A stretch of DNA of 64,000 bases, taken from contig NZ_KQ033919.1 of the NCBI RefSeq assembly GCF_000969825.1, forward strand, positions 3,174,749 to 3,238,748, read 5' to 3'. A program made the position numbers and the translations under genes. Source of the stretch: Parabacteroides gordonii MS-1 = DSM 23371. Lineage in GTDB: Bacteria; Bacteroidota; Bacteroidia; Bacteroidales; Tannerellaceae. Shown here piece after piece: positions 25,350-34,775 of this stretch. The number at the start of each line of letters is the position of its first letter. Within the stretch, counting starts at the first letter, position 1. The notes beneath the pieces are model-generated. The model worked only from the letters and a program-made list of their open reading frames with translations. It was not told where the DNA came from and ran no database searches.

Positions 25350-27119
25350 TTATTGCCAATCTGTCTTTTGATCCAGATTCAGGTTCGCGTCCACTTCACT
25401 TTGCGGGATCGGGAAATACATGTGCTTTTTCTGGAAGTTACTGAAGTTCTGGGTATCAACGATCTCTCCGGTAAAACGGTATCCGGTGATAACCTGTCCG
25501 CCGCTTCCGTCGCTGCCCCAGATCGGCTCCCATACCTTTGTGTCCGTTTTGCGGGCCTGCATGATCGATTTCAATTCGTCGAAACCGTACCAGCGGATCA
25601 TATCGTCCCAACGGACATTCTCGCCGGCAAACTCCAACAACTTCTGGTTACGAAGTTCTTCCATGATCGCCCCTTTGTCTCCCAACTGTTTTTCCGGCAA
25701 GCCGGCACGAACGCGTATCCGGTTGATATCTCTCATCGCAGTTGCATTGTCGCTGGTTTCCAGGCAAGCCTCTGCGTGAAGGAATAAGACTTCAGCGAAA
25801 CGCATGATGCGGTAATTCGTGATACGTCCTGCATTGTTTGAGTACATGGTACATCCGGCTTTGTTCCACCAGGGTGTATGCTTTTTCATCAGGAAGCGTC
25901 CTTCTTTACCTTCGATATCGGGATAAGCGGGACTCATACCGCTCTTGATCCGGTATTTGTCGTCACCTTCGGGGAGAACCGTATATTTGTAAATGCTATC
26001 GAACGGGAACGAGTCGAAGAATGTCTCATCTGCTTTCGTATCGTTATAATCGGAATACTTGAAGAAACAGGTCGTATATAGACGTTTGTCCCATTTGCTG
26101 TCGGAGCCTGAAGGGCGGGGTTCTGCAATAAACTGTTTGACCAGGAAGGGGGATGGATGCATTTTATACCAGCCGCCACCTTGGTTCAGACCCGTTCCGG
26201 CTCCACCTTTCAGTGTCGGGCCGAAATAATGGCCGATCACGTTACCCATAAAAGCATTGTCGCCCGTACTGCTGCCCCAGGCATCCCCGGAGTCGCCGAA
26301 AGCTTCGAAGTTAATTTCCCAGACAGACTCCTGGTTGAATTCGGTATCGTCGCGGAAGTTATCTTCGTAATTTGCCATCAGGTCGTAGCCGTAACCATTC
26401 ATTATTGTTTCTAGTTCGGCTTTAGCGGCTGCATAGTCGCCTTTCCAGAGATAAGCTTTCCCCAGGAGGGCGATCGCGGTGCCTTGGGTAACACGTCCCG
26501 CTTCGTCGGTAGGACGGGTTTTAGGCAGGCGGCTTTTCGCCTCTTTCAAGTCGGCAATCGCCTGATCCAGGATAGCTTCCGGTGTCGATAGCGGGTGAGC
26601 TTCTGGATCGGCATCCTGTGGCAAAGTACGGAGTACGCCTTCATTGAAATCGGTGCGTACCCGGAAATACCAGAAACCGCGCAGGCAATAAGCCTCGCCT
26701 AAAAGCTGATCCAGCTTGGCTTTGTCCATCTCTGCATTAGGTGCTCTGTACAGGAACTCGTTGGCCAGCTGGATACCTTTGTATATATATTCCCAGCAGC
26801 CGTTTCCCGTGTTCGGTGTGTTCGTGAAAGCCAGCGTTTCCCAGATACCGGCTTCTTCGCCGCGGGTAGGATACATATCGTCGGCTCTCATCTGGTAATG
26901 CAGGATGCCTTCATAACCACCGTAATACCCCCAGCTCATGCGGCGTATCGGATTGTAGGCGGCAGACAAACCTTTCATCACGTTCGTTTCATTCACCCAG
27001 AATGTCGAAGGGGTCTGATTGTTGGGGTTGACTTCATTCAGGAAGCTGTCGCTGCAGGAAGTCATGAGCATTGGAACCAATGCCAGCGATACTATATATT
27101 TCTTGATATTCATTTTCAT
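25350..27119 (-). CDS. SusD/RagB-family lipoprotein
   Basis: Lid lipoprotein for the SusC barrel encoded 26 bp upstream. The lipobox ends at Cys22 (LMTSC), followed by SDSFLNEVNPNNQTPSTFW. Helical TPR blocks include LLGEAYCLRGFWYFRVRTDF and TQGTAIALLGKAYLWKGDYAAAKAELE. The C-terminal half has ITNYRIMRFAEVLFLHAEACLE, DINRIRVRAGLP and LLEFAGENVRWDDMIRW, and closes with the family motif YFPIPQSEVDANLNL. The 589-aa length is at the long end but normal. It is the second gene of the susC-susD-ASST-GH130 unit. Confidence 0.95.
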   Translation of the reverse strand: MKMNIKKYIVSLALVPMLMTSCSDSFLNEVNPNNQTPSTFWVNETNVMKGLSAAYNPIRRMSWGYYGGYEGILHYQMRADDMYPTRGEEAGIWETLAFTNTPNTGNGCWEYIYKGIQLANEFLYRAPNAEMDKAKLDQLLGEAYCLRGFWYFRVRTDFNEGVLRTLPQDADPEAHPLSTPEAILDQAIADLKEAKSRLPKTRPTDEAGRVTQGTAIALLGKAYLWKGDYAAAKAELETIMNGYGYDLMANYEDNFRDDTEFNQESVWEINFEAFGDSGDAWGSSTGDNAFMGNVIGHYFGPTLKGGAGTGLNQGGGWYKMHPSPFLVKQFIAEPRPSGSDSKWDKRLYTTCFFKYSDYNDTKADETFFDSFPFDSIYKYTVLPEGDDKYRIKSGMSPAYPDIEGKEGRFLMKKHTPWWNKAGCTMYSNNAGRITNYRIMRFAEVLFLHAEACLETSDNATAMRDINRIRVRAGLPEKQLGDKGAIMEELRNQKLLEFAGENVRWDDMIRWYGFDELKSIMQARKTDTKVWEPIWGSDGSGGQVITGYRFTGEIVDTQNFSNFQKKHMYFPIPQSEVDANLNLDQKTDWQ

Positions 27120-27145
27120 ATCGTTTTAGATTTTACGTGTTTAAA

Positions 27146-30100
27146 TTAGAAGTTCAATTGCAGACCGAAAGTAATGGTGCGTGCCGAAGGATAACGGCCG
27201 TCGTCGCAACCGCGTGTCATGATGCTCGATTCGCTGTCGGCAACACCCAGGTCGGGAGTATATCCTTTGTAGCTGGTGATGGTGAACAGGTTCTCCATCG
27301 CCGTATACACTCTCAGGCTCTGCATTTTCGCTTTCGAAACCAGTCCTTTAGGCAATGTGTAACCGAATTCCAGTGTTTTCAGGCGGAGGAATGAACCGTT
27401 TTCGAGCCAGCGGTCTGTATATCCCCAGTTCGTACCGTTGTTGTCGTTGCCGGATACATAGCGTGGAATATCTGTATTGCGGTTGTTTTCAGTCCAGCTC
27501 TTGGCACGTTCGGCGTACTGGTTGGCTGTCACTTCGTTGTAAACAGTCGAGAAGTATTGTGCATTGTAGATCTTGTTGCCGAAGTTCCCGTCGAAGAACA
27601 GGTTGAGGTCGAACCCTTTCCATTCCGCACCCAGGTTAATACCCAGCGTCACTTTCGGGAAGGCGCTACCGCAGTCCTGGCGGTCGAGGTTGTCGATTTT
27701 ACCGTCACCGTTGAAGTCCACGTATTTCAGGTCACCCGGTTGCGCGTTTGGTTGGATCATATTGCCATCCTTATTGACGTAGGCATTGATCTCTTCCTGG
27801 GTCTGGAAGATACCGTCGGTCTTGATGATGTTGAAATAACCGATCGGATATCCTGTCTTTGCATAGGTGATAGCCCCTTTGTCGTGCGGGTTGAAACCTG
27901 TCCATTCGTCGCGTGAACCGTTAACCTTGGTCAGCTCGTTTTTAATGAAGGAAGCGTTAACGCCTACCTGGTAATAAAGTTCGCCAATGTTGTTGCGGTG
28001 CTTGATGGAGAGTTCCAATCCTTTGTTCTCCACCGTACCGGCGTTAACGACCGGAGTTTCACCTAATCCGAAGCTACCCGGCTGAGGCATCGACAGCAAC
28101 ATATCCTCCGTTTTCTGGATAAAGTAATCCGCGCTCAACGTAAACTTGTTGTTCAGGATGCCCATATCCAGACCGATATTGATCGTCTTTGTCTTTTCCC
28201 AGGTCACGTTGGACGGGGAAACCCAGTTTACACCGGTGATCGCTCCTTCCCAGAGAGAGGAACCCATCACGTTGTTCAAGCCTGTCCCAACAACCGACTG
28301 GGTGGCATAGTTGCCGATACCGTTCAGGTTACCGAGCGTACCGTAGCTGGCACGTACTTTCAGTTCGTTCATCAGCTCGCGGGCATTCTCGAAGAAGCTT
28401 TCGTTCATCACGTTCCAACCCACAGAGGCGGAGGTGAAAGTACCCCAACGGTGGCCGTCGGCAAACTTGGAAGAACCGTCGCGGCGGATAGAGGCCGATA
28501 ACATATAGCGGTCGGCATACGAATACATGACACGTCCGAACATAGAGATCATCGTGTTAGCCCAGGCGCTTCCGCTGGTGGTCTGTGTGGAAACGGAACC
28601 GGCACCGATTGTGTTCAGTCCTTCGGGCAGATCCCGGCGGCTGGCTCCAAATCCGCGCTGGCTGTTCTTCTGTGAGGAGTAACCTACCAGTCCGGAAACG
28701 GTATGGTCGCCGAATGTATTGTCGTAATTGATCGTGTTCTCGATCAGCCACTCGTTCTGCCAGCTGGTATCTTCGCCCAATTGGTAATCGGGGTTCTGGG
28801 AAGTGGAACTGAATACGTAAGGAACCGTATAGTTGTAGTTGCGGCGTGTATATTTGTTGATACCGACGTTGAATTTATATTTAAGCCCTTTCAGACCGAG
28901 GTCTACCTCTGCAAAACCGTTCAGCAGGATGTCTGTACCGTGGTTCTGGATATCGTGTGCTTCGGCCCAGCCCACCGGGTTGTCACCGCGTGTCCAAGTT
29001 GGCGCCTGTCCCCACTCACCGTTTTCATCATACGGCTTCCACATAGGGACAGCAGTCAGGGGAGAAGTGAAAGAGACACTCTCTTTATCTTTTTGCCAGA
29101 ACTTCATCATGATGGTGGAACCCATGCGCACATGGTTGTCGAACAAAGAGAAGGTGTTTTTTGCGCGGATGTTCCAGGCTTCGTAGCCGGTGGTTTTCAC
29201 GATACCGTCTTGTTTCAGGTAGCTGCCCGACAGGTTGTAGGTGGAAGTCTTGTTACCGCCCGATACGTTCAGGGCAACTTTGCTTACCATCGCTGTGCTG
29301 TAAAGCTCTTTCTGCCAGTCGGTACCTTTACCGCCGTTCCAGTTGATCAGCTCGTCGGCCGTACTGTAGCCCGTTGCTTTAGCAAAGTCGCGGAGCTGGT
29401 TCCCATCCATTACATCTATATATTTGGCAACGGACTGGATACCGGTATACGCATCGACAGAGATACGGGTCGGTGTTTCCAGGCGTCCGCCCTTTGTCGT
29501 GATCAGGACTACCCCGTTAGCTGCCCGCGAACCGTAGATAGAGGCGGCAGATGCATCTTTCAATACTTCCAGCGACTGGATGTCCGAAGGATCTACCATA
29601 TTAATATCGCCATATACGCCGTCGATCACATACAGCGGCGTGGTGGAGCTCATGGAACTGATACCACGGATGTTAATATTCATCCCTTCACCGGGCTGTC
29701 CGTTCGGTGTCGATACGGTAACCCCGGCAATACGTCCTTGCAGCGCGGAAGAAGCGCTACGTGCAACGCTGGCTTGCAAGTCTTTAGCCGAGACCGAGGA
29801 GACGGCACCTGTCAGGTGGCTTTTCTTTACCGTACCGTAACCGATAACGACCACTTCGTCCAGCAGTTCGCCGTCGGCCATCGTGATATTGATCTCATTG
29901 CTGTTGCCGACCGTCACGCTGGAAGGCTGCATACCTACATAAGAGAATTCAAGAACCTGACCCGGTGCGACATGAATGGTATAATTACCATCGATATCGG
30001 TTGTGGTTCCTTGCGTGGTTCCTTTTACAACAACTGTTGCTCCGATGACGGGATTGTTGTCCGCGTCTTTTACTGTACCTTTCACCGTACCTGCTTGCTG

Positions 30101-30160
30101 TGCCCAACTGGAGAGTGCGAAAGCGCCCAGCAATAAAGAGAAAGCTAGTTTTCTGTTCAT
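27146..30160 (-). CDS. SusC/RagA-family TonB-dependent receptor
   Basis: Outer-membrane importer. A signal peptide ends at SSWAQQ. The carboxypeptidase-regulatory-like domain (about 25-105) begins GTVKGTVKDADNNPVIGATVVVKGT. The SusC-specific TonB-box region LDEVVVIGYGTVKKSHLTGAVSSV follows. The plug contains GRIAGVTVSTPNGQPGEGMNINIRGISSMSSTTPLYVIDGV and ASIYGSRAANGVVLITTK. The barrel ends ARTITFGLQLNF. It has no STN domain, so it is a transporter and not a FecR-coupled transducer. The 1004-aa length is typical. It is the first gene of the operon, with a -7 promoter element 45 bp upstream. Confidence 0.96.
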   Translation of the reverse strand: MNRKLAFSLLLGAFALSSWAQQAGTVKGTVKDADNNPVIGATVVVKGTTQGTTTDIDGNYTIHVAPGQVLEFSYVGMQPSSVTVGNSNEINITMADGELLDEVVVIGYGTVKKSHLTGAVSSVSAKDLQASVARSASSALQGRIAGVTVSTPNGQPGEGMNINIRGISSMSSTTPLYVIDGVYGDINMVDPSDIQSLEVLKDASAASIYGSRAANGVVLITTKGGRLETPTRISVDAYTGIQSVAKYIDVMDGNQLRDFAKATGYSTADELINWNGGKGTDWQKELYSTAMVSKVALNVSGGNKTSTYNLSGSYLKQDGIVKTTGYEAWNIRAKNTFSLFDNHVRMGSTIMMKFWQKDKESVSFTSPLTAVPMWKPYDENGEWGQAPTWTRGDNPVGWAEAHDIQNHGTDILLNGFAEVDLGLKGLKYKFNVGINKYTRRNYNYTVPYVFSSTSQNPDYQLGEDTSWQNEWLIENTINYDNTFGDHTVSGLVGYSSQKNSQRGFGASRRDLPEGLNTIGAGSVSTQTTSGSAWANTMISMFGRVMYSYADRYMLSASIRRDGSSKFADGHRWGTFTSASVGWNVMNESFFENARELMNELKVRASYGTLGNLNGIGNYATQSVVGTGLNNVMGSSLWEGAITGVNWVSPSNVTWEKTKTINIGLDMGILNNKFTLSADYFIQKTEDMLLSMPQPGSFGLGETPVVNAGTVENKGLELSIKHRNNIGELYYQVGVNASFIKNELTKVNGSRDEWTGFNPHDKGAITYAKTGYPIGYFNIIKTDGIFQTQEEINAYVNKDGNMIQPNAQPGDLKYVDFNGDGKIDNLDRQDCGSAFPKVTLGINLGAEWKGFDLNLFFDGNFGNKIYNAQYFSTVYNEVTANQYAERAKSWTENNRNTDIPRYVSGNDNNGTNWGYTDRWLENGSFLRLKTLEFGYTLPKGLVSKAKMQSLRVYTAMENLFTITSYKGYTPDLGVADSESSIMTRGCDDGRYPSARTITFGLQLNF

Positions 30161-30204
30161 AATGTGTGTTTATAAGATTAATTCAATGTGTGTTTTACTC
30201 GTTA

Positions 30205-30212
30205 CAAAGGTA
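30205..30212 (-). promoter_or_regulatory. -7 promoter element of the susC operon at 30160
   Basis: CAAAGGTA reads TACCTTTG on the minus strand, 45 bp before the susC start codon. A TTGATT at about 30231-30236 on the minus strand could be the -33 element. The rest of the 447-bp gap (30161-30607) holds only this promoter and a hairpin near 30549-30580; I see no other gene or repeat in it. Confidence 0.6.
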
Positions 30213-30548
30213 GGGGGACGGAGCAGGCTAAATCAAGTATGATTTTTGCTATTAGTAATGATTATTTATCAAAATATCCATCAACAGGATATCTGACTTT
30301 AGCCTTTATTTACTGAAAATAGTGGAAAATGTTCATAAGAAATCTAAAAGGGAGAGACTCTCCGTTGTTAAGATTTTATCAGGTTGAGGTAAATTCGTAT
30401 TGTGTTGTATAACATTGATTTGTGAATGGTATTCGGTGTGGGCGTTGTATTGCTTGGGGAGTTCTTTAGGGCTTATTGTAGGCTGTGCGGTGAAAGATAG
30501 TATGAGTCTGGCATAGTAGGAAAAAAGGTGTAAGGCTTTTTTGCAAAA

Positions 30549-30580
30549 GCTGCCATGCTTTCTGTAAAAAGCACAGCAGC
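30549..30580 (-). terminator. Hairpin downstream of the TolB-like gene
   Basis: On the minus strand GCTGCTGTGCTTT pairs with AAAGCATGGCAGC around a short loop, with two internal mismatches, followed by TTTTGCAAAAAAG. It begins about 28 bp after the stop codon of the TolB-like gene and probably ends that transcript, though the T-tract is interrupted. Confidence 0.55.
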
Positions 30581-30607
30581 CTTTGCCGATAAGGTCGGGT
30601 ACAAATA

Positions 30608-32080
30608 TTATCGTGACGGAGTGAATTCTTCCACTTTTGTTTTCTGATACACCCGGCGGATGTCTGCGGCATCAAAAGGTACGGAGGTGGAGGATAACTC
30701 CGGTATGTTGTACGATTTGAAAGTGTTGTCATAATGTTCCGGATCTTTCTGCGGCAGGACGAAAGGTTTGCCGGCCGTACCGTCGGGGGCGATATAGGCG
30801 AAATAAGGTTTCCCGTATTGCCCGTCGCCCCGTTTGCTGGCGAAAACGAACCAACGGCTGTTTGACGACCAGCTGTGATAGGTGTCGGAGCGGTCGGAAT
30901 TGACTGCCGTCAACGGGTCGATCTCTCCTGTTTGCAGATCCATGAGTTTCAGGTCTGTCTCCTTGTGCCAGATGGGGAAGGTGCCGTAGTCGGCTACCGA
31001 ATAGAGCAGGTAGCGGCCATCGGGGGAAGCTTTGGGGAAACAAACGGAGGCGTTATGCTCTTCGGCGTTCCAGAGTGTGTCGATCTGGTTGCCCCATTCC
31101 CCTTTTCCGGCATCGAAGGCGATGCGGCAGAGGGAGTATTTGAGTTGGTGGATGCTGTCGGGGAGTTCCACCGCAGGAGAAGCGCAATAATAAACCCAGT
31201 TCCCGTCTGCCGAGAAGGTCGGGAAGGTTTCGTAAACATCTTTCCGGGCAATCTGGGGGGCTATGATCATCTTATTGTTGTCGAAGTCGGCGATCGCCAG
31301 ATCGGAAGCGGTGTCGTACACTTCCAAGCGTTTGTTATCCTGGGCGTGGTAGGCCGGGATGATGATGTTGGAAGAGAATACCCCGTAACGTCCCGACGGA
31401 TGGAAATCACCGTAGACGGCACCGGATACCATCCGTTCGTCTTTCAGCGAGAGCTTACGCAAGTCGCCGTTGCGGTTCAGGATCGTACCGCCGTCTTTTC
31501 CGCGCAGGTGGAATAAGGAGAGGTTGCCGTCCTGCTTCCCGTAGATATGGCAGTTCATGCAGTTGCCGTCTGCCAGGTTGTTATCGGCAATCACCTTTTC
31601 TTCAAAGTTCTCGATATTACGTTCGCGCAACTGGATGGTATTCCATACTTCATAACCCGGTTCTATCAACCGGTAGCTTATAAAACCGTCTATCTTTTCG
31701 GCAGCGACCTGCCAGGTAAACGCCGGATATTGCAGCCACTTGCCGTCTATCCGGGCGGTCACTTTAACTGTCAGCGTCTGCCCTTTCTCCGCTTCCAGCA
31801 GGTCTTTCCATTTGCGGAGCGGGAAACAGGCTTTCCGGCTACCTGTCACCGTCAGGCTCTCTTTCTGTCCGCTGACAGTGACCTGCAAGGCTGTAGCTTC
31901 GTTGCGGAGCAAGAAGTTCAAAGGTGCAATGTTATAGGGGATGGTTACATCCGTATAGTCCGGATAGATCGGAGCCGGTTCGCCGACTTCCGTCACCTGT
32001 TCGGGTTGGGAGACACATGCCGTACATGCCAGTAGCAAGATCAGCCGGAGCTGTTTTTTTATTTTGTCGATCATCTTCAT
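30608..32080 (-). CDS. TolB-like WD40/PD40 repeat lipoprotein with a CxxCH motif
   Basis: Exported lipoprotein (lipobox around Cys19 or Cys22, LLLACTAC) with an N-terminal beta-domain and a C-terminal propeller of PD40-type blades. Visible blades are YETFPTFSADGNWVYYCA, SVCFPKASPDGRYLLYSVADYG and DTYHSWSSNSRWFVFASKRGDG. Between them is Cys174-Met-Asn-Cys177-His178, a canonical c-type heme-binding CxxCH site, within NLADGNCMNCHIYGK. A single heme site inside a TolB-like propeller suggests a redox or sensory role; whether heme is attached cannot be seen. It is the last gene of a same-strand unit with the DUF6057-like and EEP genes, 6 bp after the former. Confidence 0.75.
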   Translation of the reverse strand: MKMIDKIKKQLRLILLLACTACVSQPEQVTEVGEPAPIYPDYTDVTIPYNIAPLNFLLRNEATALQVTVSGQKESLTVTGSRKACFPLRKWKDLLEAEKGQTLTVKVTARIDGKWLQYPAFTWQVAAEKIDGFISYRLIEPGYEVWNTIQLRERNIENFEEKVIADNNLADGNCMNCHIYGKQDGNLSLFHLRGKDGGTILNRNGDLRKLSLKDERMVSGAVYGDFHPSGRYGVFSSNIIIPAYHAQDNKRLEVYDTASDLAIADFDNNKMIIAPQIARKDVYETFPTFSADGNWVYYCASPAVELPDSIHQLKYSLCRIAFDAGKGEWGNQIDTLWNAEEHNASVCFPKASPDGRYLLYSVADYGTFPIWHKETDLKLMDLQTGEIDPLTAVNSDRSDTYHSWSSNSRWFVFASKRGDGQYGKPYFAYIAPDGTAGKPFVLPQKDPEHYDNTFKSYNIPELSSTSVPFDAADIRRVYQKTKVEEFTPSR

Positions 32081-32086
32081 TCTCCT

Positions 32087-33664
32087 TTATTGGTTTTGTG
32101 CAAAATGATAATAGAACCAGTATGTTTTCCCGTATTTACCGACCAGCGCCTGCGGGTTTCCTTTCGATTGCTGATGCAGCCGGGTATATTCTTTGAAATC
32201 CTGTACGACGGAAGGATCGACGATCGTTTCCCGTATCTCGTCTCCGGTGGCCTGACGGCGTACCAGGTCGATCATCAGGGCTTCGGCATATAAGCGTTTG
32301 GGGGCTTTTCCGGCTTCTCCAACATAGTCTTCCAGAAAGCCGGGGAAGTTTTTAGCCAGTAGATGCAGGCAAAGGAGATAGTCGCGCGCCATCCCATTGT
32401 CAGGATTGCTTTCGAGCAGGAGGCGGAGCGATTTGGCTACATCGGTGGTGGATATGCGTATGGTGTCCGACTGGGGGATGAAAGCCCGCTTGTTTTTTAG
32501 CCATTGCCTGACCGCTTCACTTTCTTTTCCGGGAATTCTGTCTTTTGCCCACTGGTTGTAGAAACGGGTGTTTGACAGGATACGGAGGTATTTCATGGCG
32601 GCTTCCTCATCGCCGTTTATCAGGTTGATCTCTGCCAGGCGCTTAACCATCCGGCTGCCTGTATGGTTAGGCGAGAAGATCATGCCCAGTATGGTGGCAT
32701 GTTCCGCCATCGTCATATCACCCAGATGGAACCACACTTCGTTGGCATAAAGGGAGGAGAGGTAAGACGAGTTGGGGCTTATCGGGATAAACAAGCCTTC
32801 TACTCCCGGCTGGTAATAATTCATCAGTCCTTCGGGTAGTTTGTTTTCGGCTGCGTTAGCCAGGTTGTAATAGTAGCTGCAAGCGCTGATGCGTTCGTCC
32901 GGATAAGCCAGTTTTCTGACTTTGTCCCAATGCCCGGCTTCCGCTTCAAAATCTAATCCCAGTAAACGTTCGTATAATGGGTTGGGGGTGTTCCACCAGT
33001 CGGTTGCCGGATATTGGCTGGCTTGCGGATAGGTCAGCAGGTAAGTTTTACTGAACGCCCCGGGTAGGGCTATCGCTCCCAGTATCATCACCCCGGCCCA
33101 TATAATATCTTTTTTGCTGATAAGGGAAGATATTAACAGGAGCAATACAAAGATAAACGCTCCGTACCCGAACAGCCAGTAACCTGCAATTATCCCGATA
33201 AATCCGAAACCGATACGCAGGTACCTGTTCTTTATCAGGTCGTAGAGCAGGAATAAACAACCGCCGCCAATCAGTGAAAGGGTAGAGGACAGCGGGTAAA
33301 GCAAACCGCAGGAGCGCAGAACTTCCCACCCCATTATGAGAATGGCAGGAACGACGGCCAGCCAGCCGTTCATCCATTTGCGCAACACGGTATAAAAAGT
33401 CAGTCCCAGTAAAAGCATAACAGTTCCCATCAGGGCGGATGCCATTACGGGAGTCAGGAAAAACTGCGTCAGGAATTCCCCGGCAAGACACGATAATACG
33501 GCGGGCTTATCCAGGTAGGAGGATAAAGCCTCTGTTGTGTAGACAAAGAGTGTAGTCTGCTCTTTGTGAAGCAGATGGTAGGGACAGGTGTAAAGGAAAA
33601 AGATGAAACAGGCTATCCCTGCCGGAAGTAAGGCTAAACCGCCGTATTTGTGTGTGTCTTTCAT
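32087..33664 (-). CDS. Polytopic membrane protein with TPR-like C-terminal part (DUF6057-like)
   Basis: I do not recognise a defined function; it resembles proteins filed under DUF6057 in Bacteroidales, from memory. The N-terminal 210 residues hold several hydrophobic segments (LLPAGIACFIFFLYTC, VMASALMGTVMLLLGLTFYTVL, WLAVVPAILIMGW, FIGIIAGYWLFGYGAFIFVLLLLISSLI, IIWAGVMILGAIALPG). The soluble C-terminal part is helical and repeat-like (KVRKLAYPDERISACSYYYNLANAAENKLPEGL, EEAAMKYLRILSN). It is 6 bp from the TolB-like gene and 10 bp from the EEP gene, so the three genes are probably co-transcribed. Confidence 0.7.
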   Translation of the reverse strand: MKDTHKYGGLALLPAGIACFIFFLYTCPYHLLHKEQTTLFVYTTEALSSYLDKPAVLSCLAGEFLTQFFLTPVMASALMGTVMLLLGLTFYTVLRKWMNGWLAVVPAILIMGWEVLRSCGLLYPLSSTLSLIGGGCLFLLYDLIKNRYLRIGFGFIGIIAGYWLFGYGAFIFVLLLLISSLISKKDIIWAGVMILGAIALPGAFSKTYLLTYPQASQYPATDWWNTPNPLYERLLGLDFEAEAGHWDKVRKLAYPDERISACSYYYNLANAAENKLPEGLMNYYQPGVEGLFIPISPNSSYLSSLYANEVWFHLGDMTMAEHATILGMIFSPNHTGSRMVKRLAEINLINGDEEAAMKYLRILSNTRFYNQWAKDRIPGKESEAVRQWLKNKRAFIPQSDTIRISTTDVAKSLRLLLESNPDNGMARDYLLCLHLLAKNFPGFLEDYVGEAGKAPKRLYAEALMIDLVRRQATGDEIRETIVDPSVVQDFKEYTRLHQQSKGNPQALVGKYGKTYWFYYHFAQNQ

Positions 33665-33674
33665 TTTTCAGAGA

Positions 33675-34712
33675 TTATTTTGTGAGCTGGAATGTTGCCA
33701 GTACGGCCTTATGGTCGGTAGGCCAGGTACCCAGGGGAGCGATGATCGGGTCGGCTGTCTTTTCTGTAGCCCGTTCGCCGCGCAGGATATCGCCTTTGGG
33801 GCCGACAATGGTCATATCGGTCAGGGTAAGGCCTTCGAACGGTGAATACATGATGAAGTCGATACGGTCGCGGTCGTCGGCTTCGGGCGACCAAACCAGT
33901 TTTTTCAGGTCGATATCGGGACAGTCTGCCGGACAGGTAAATCCCGGATGGGTAACAGGGTCGGGGTACTTTTCACGGTATGCGTCCTTATATCCTGCTT
34001 TTTCCAGTATGACGGAAACGTCCCAGGGAACAACCAGGCCGTAATGATCGCGCATGTCTTTGGTTGCTTCCGTCCAGTCCAGGTGGGAAGGTTCGTTGAA
34101 GTCGCCACCCAGAATGACGATACGGCCGGCAGCCTTGTCTTTTTCAGCAGTGCTGACGAAACGGGCGATGGCGTCGTCTCTCACAGAAGCACGGTTCAGC
34201 ACCAGGATAGAGTCGAGGTCGTTAATCGGTTCTATTTTCTCCCAGTTATTCCCGTCATATCCGCGGGCATCGTAATAGGCACAGTTGCGGTAGTCCAGAT
34301 GCGCGGTGTATACGGCAAACTCCTGGTTTCCTTTTTTTGCCACCAGGCGGTAGATGCTTCCTCTGTCATCGTTCAGGGGATAAACGGTGCTGCTGTCGGT
34401 GATCGGATAGCGGCTTAACAAACCGGAGTCTTCGGTATAGAATGAATAATAGGTTTGTCCGCGTTCTTTCAACGCTTCAACGATACGGTCGCAAAAACGG
34501 GTGTTGTGGTAGTTGCGTACTTCGCTTAATGTGACGAAATCGGCATCGCTGCGGATAATCTCGTCGGCAACGGCATTGAATCCATTCTCCACTACGGTGC
34601 CTTCCTGCCAGATATTAAATTGCAAAACTTTGACAGTCTCAGTCTTTTGGCAAGAGGAAAAACTGAAAACGATCAGTAACAGCGCAAGTGCTGTAAATAA
34701 ACCCTTTTTCAT
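33675..34712 (-). CDS. Secreted endonuclease/exonuclease/phosphatase (EEP) family protein, second copy
   Basis: EEP-fold protein, probably a lipoprotein (signal MKKGLFTALALLLIVFSFSSC, lipobox FSSC). Fold blocks are VLQFNIWQEG, ADFVTLSEVRN (Glu), FAVYTAHLDYRN (His), IVILGGDFNEPSHLDW (GDFN) and TWPTDHKAVLATF (the final DH). It is only distantly similar to the EEP protein at 21184. The target (nucleic acid, lipid headgroup or phosphosugar) cannot be deduced. It heads a three-gene unit with the membrane and TolB-like proteins and lies 63 bp after an AraC-type regulator on the same strand. Confidence 0.87.
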   Translation of the reverse strand: MKKGLFTALALLLIVFSFSSCQKTETVKVLQFNIWQEGTVVENGFNAVADEIIRSDADFVTLSEVRNYHNTRFCDRIVEALKERGQTYYSFYTEDSGLLSRYPITDSSTVYPLNDDRGSIYRLVAKKGNQEFAVYTAHLDYRNCAYYDARGYDGNNWEKIEPINDLDSILVLNRASVRDDAIARFVSTAEKDKAAGRIVILGGDFNEPSHLDWTEATKDMRDHYGLVVPWDVSVILEKAGYKDAYREKYPDPVTHPGFTCPADCPDIDLKKLVWSPEADDRDRIDFIMYSPFEGLTLTDMTIVGPKGDILRGERATEKTADPIIAPLGTWPTDHKAVLATFQLTK

Positions 34713-34775
34713 GGTATGTGTCTTTTTTGTTATTTTATTTAGTTTCGCGAAATTAGTTATTTTATCAGGGCTGAA

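Noticed and set aside
28703-30136. Long plus-strand frame (477 codons) opposite the susC gene
   Set aside because: It is an antisense shadow of a clear SusC coding sequence, and its translation shows no domain and unusual composition.
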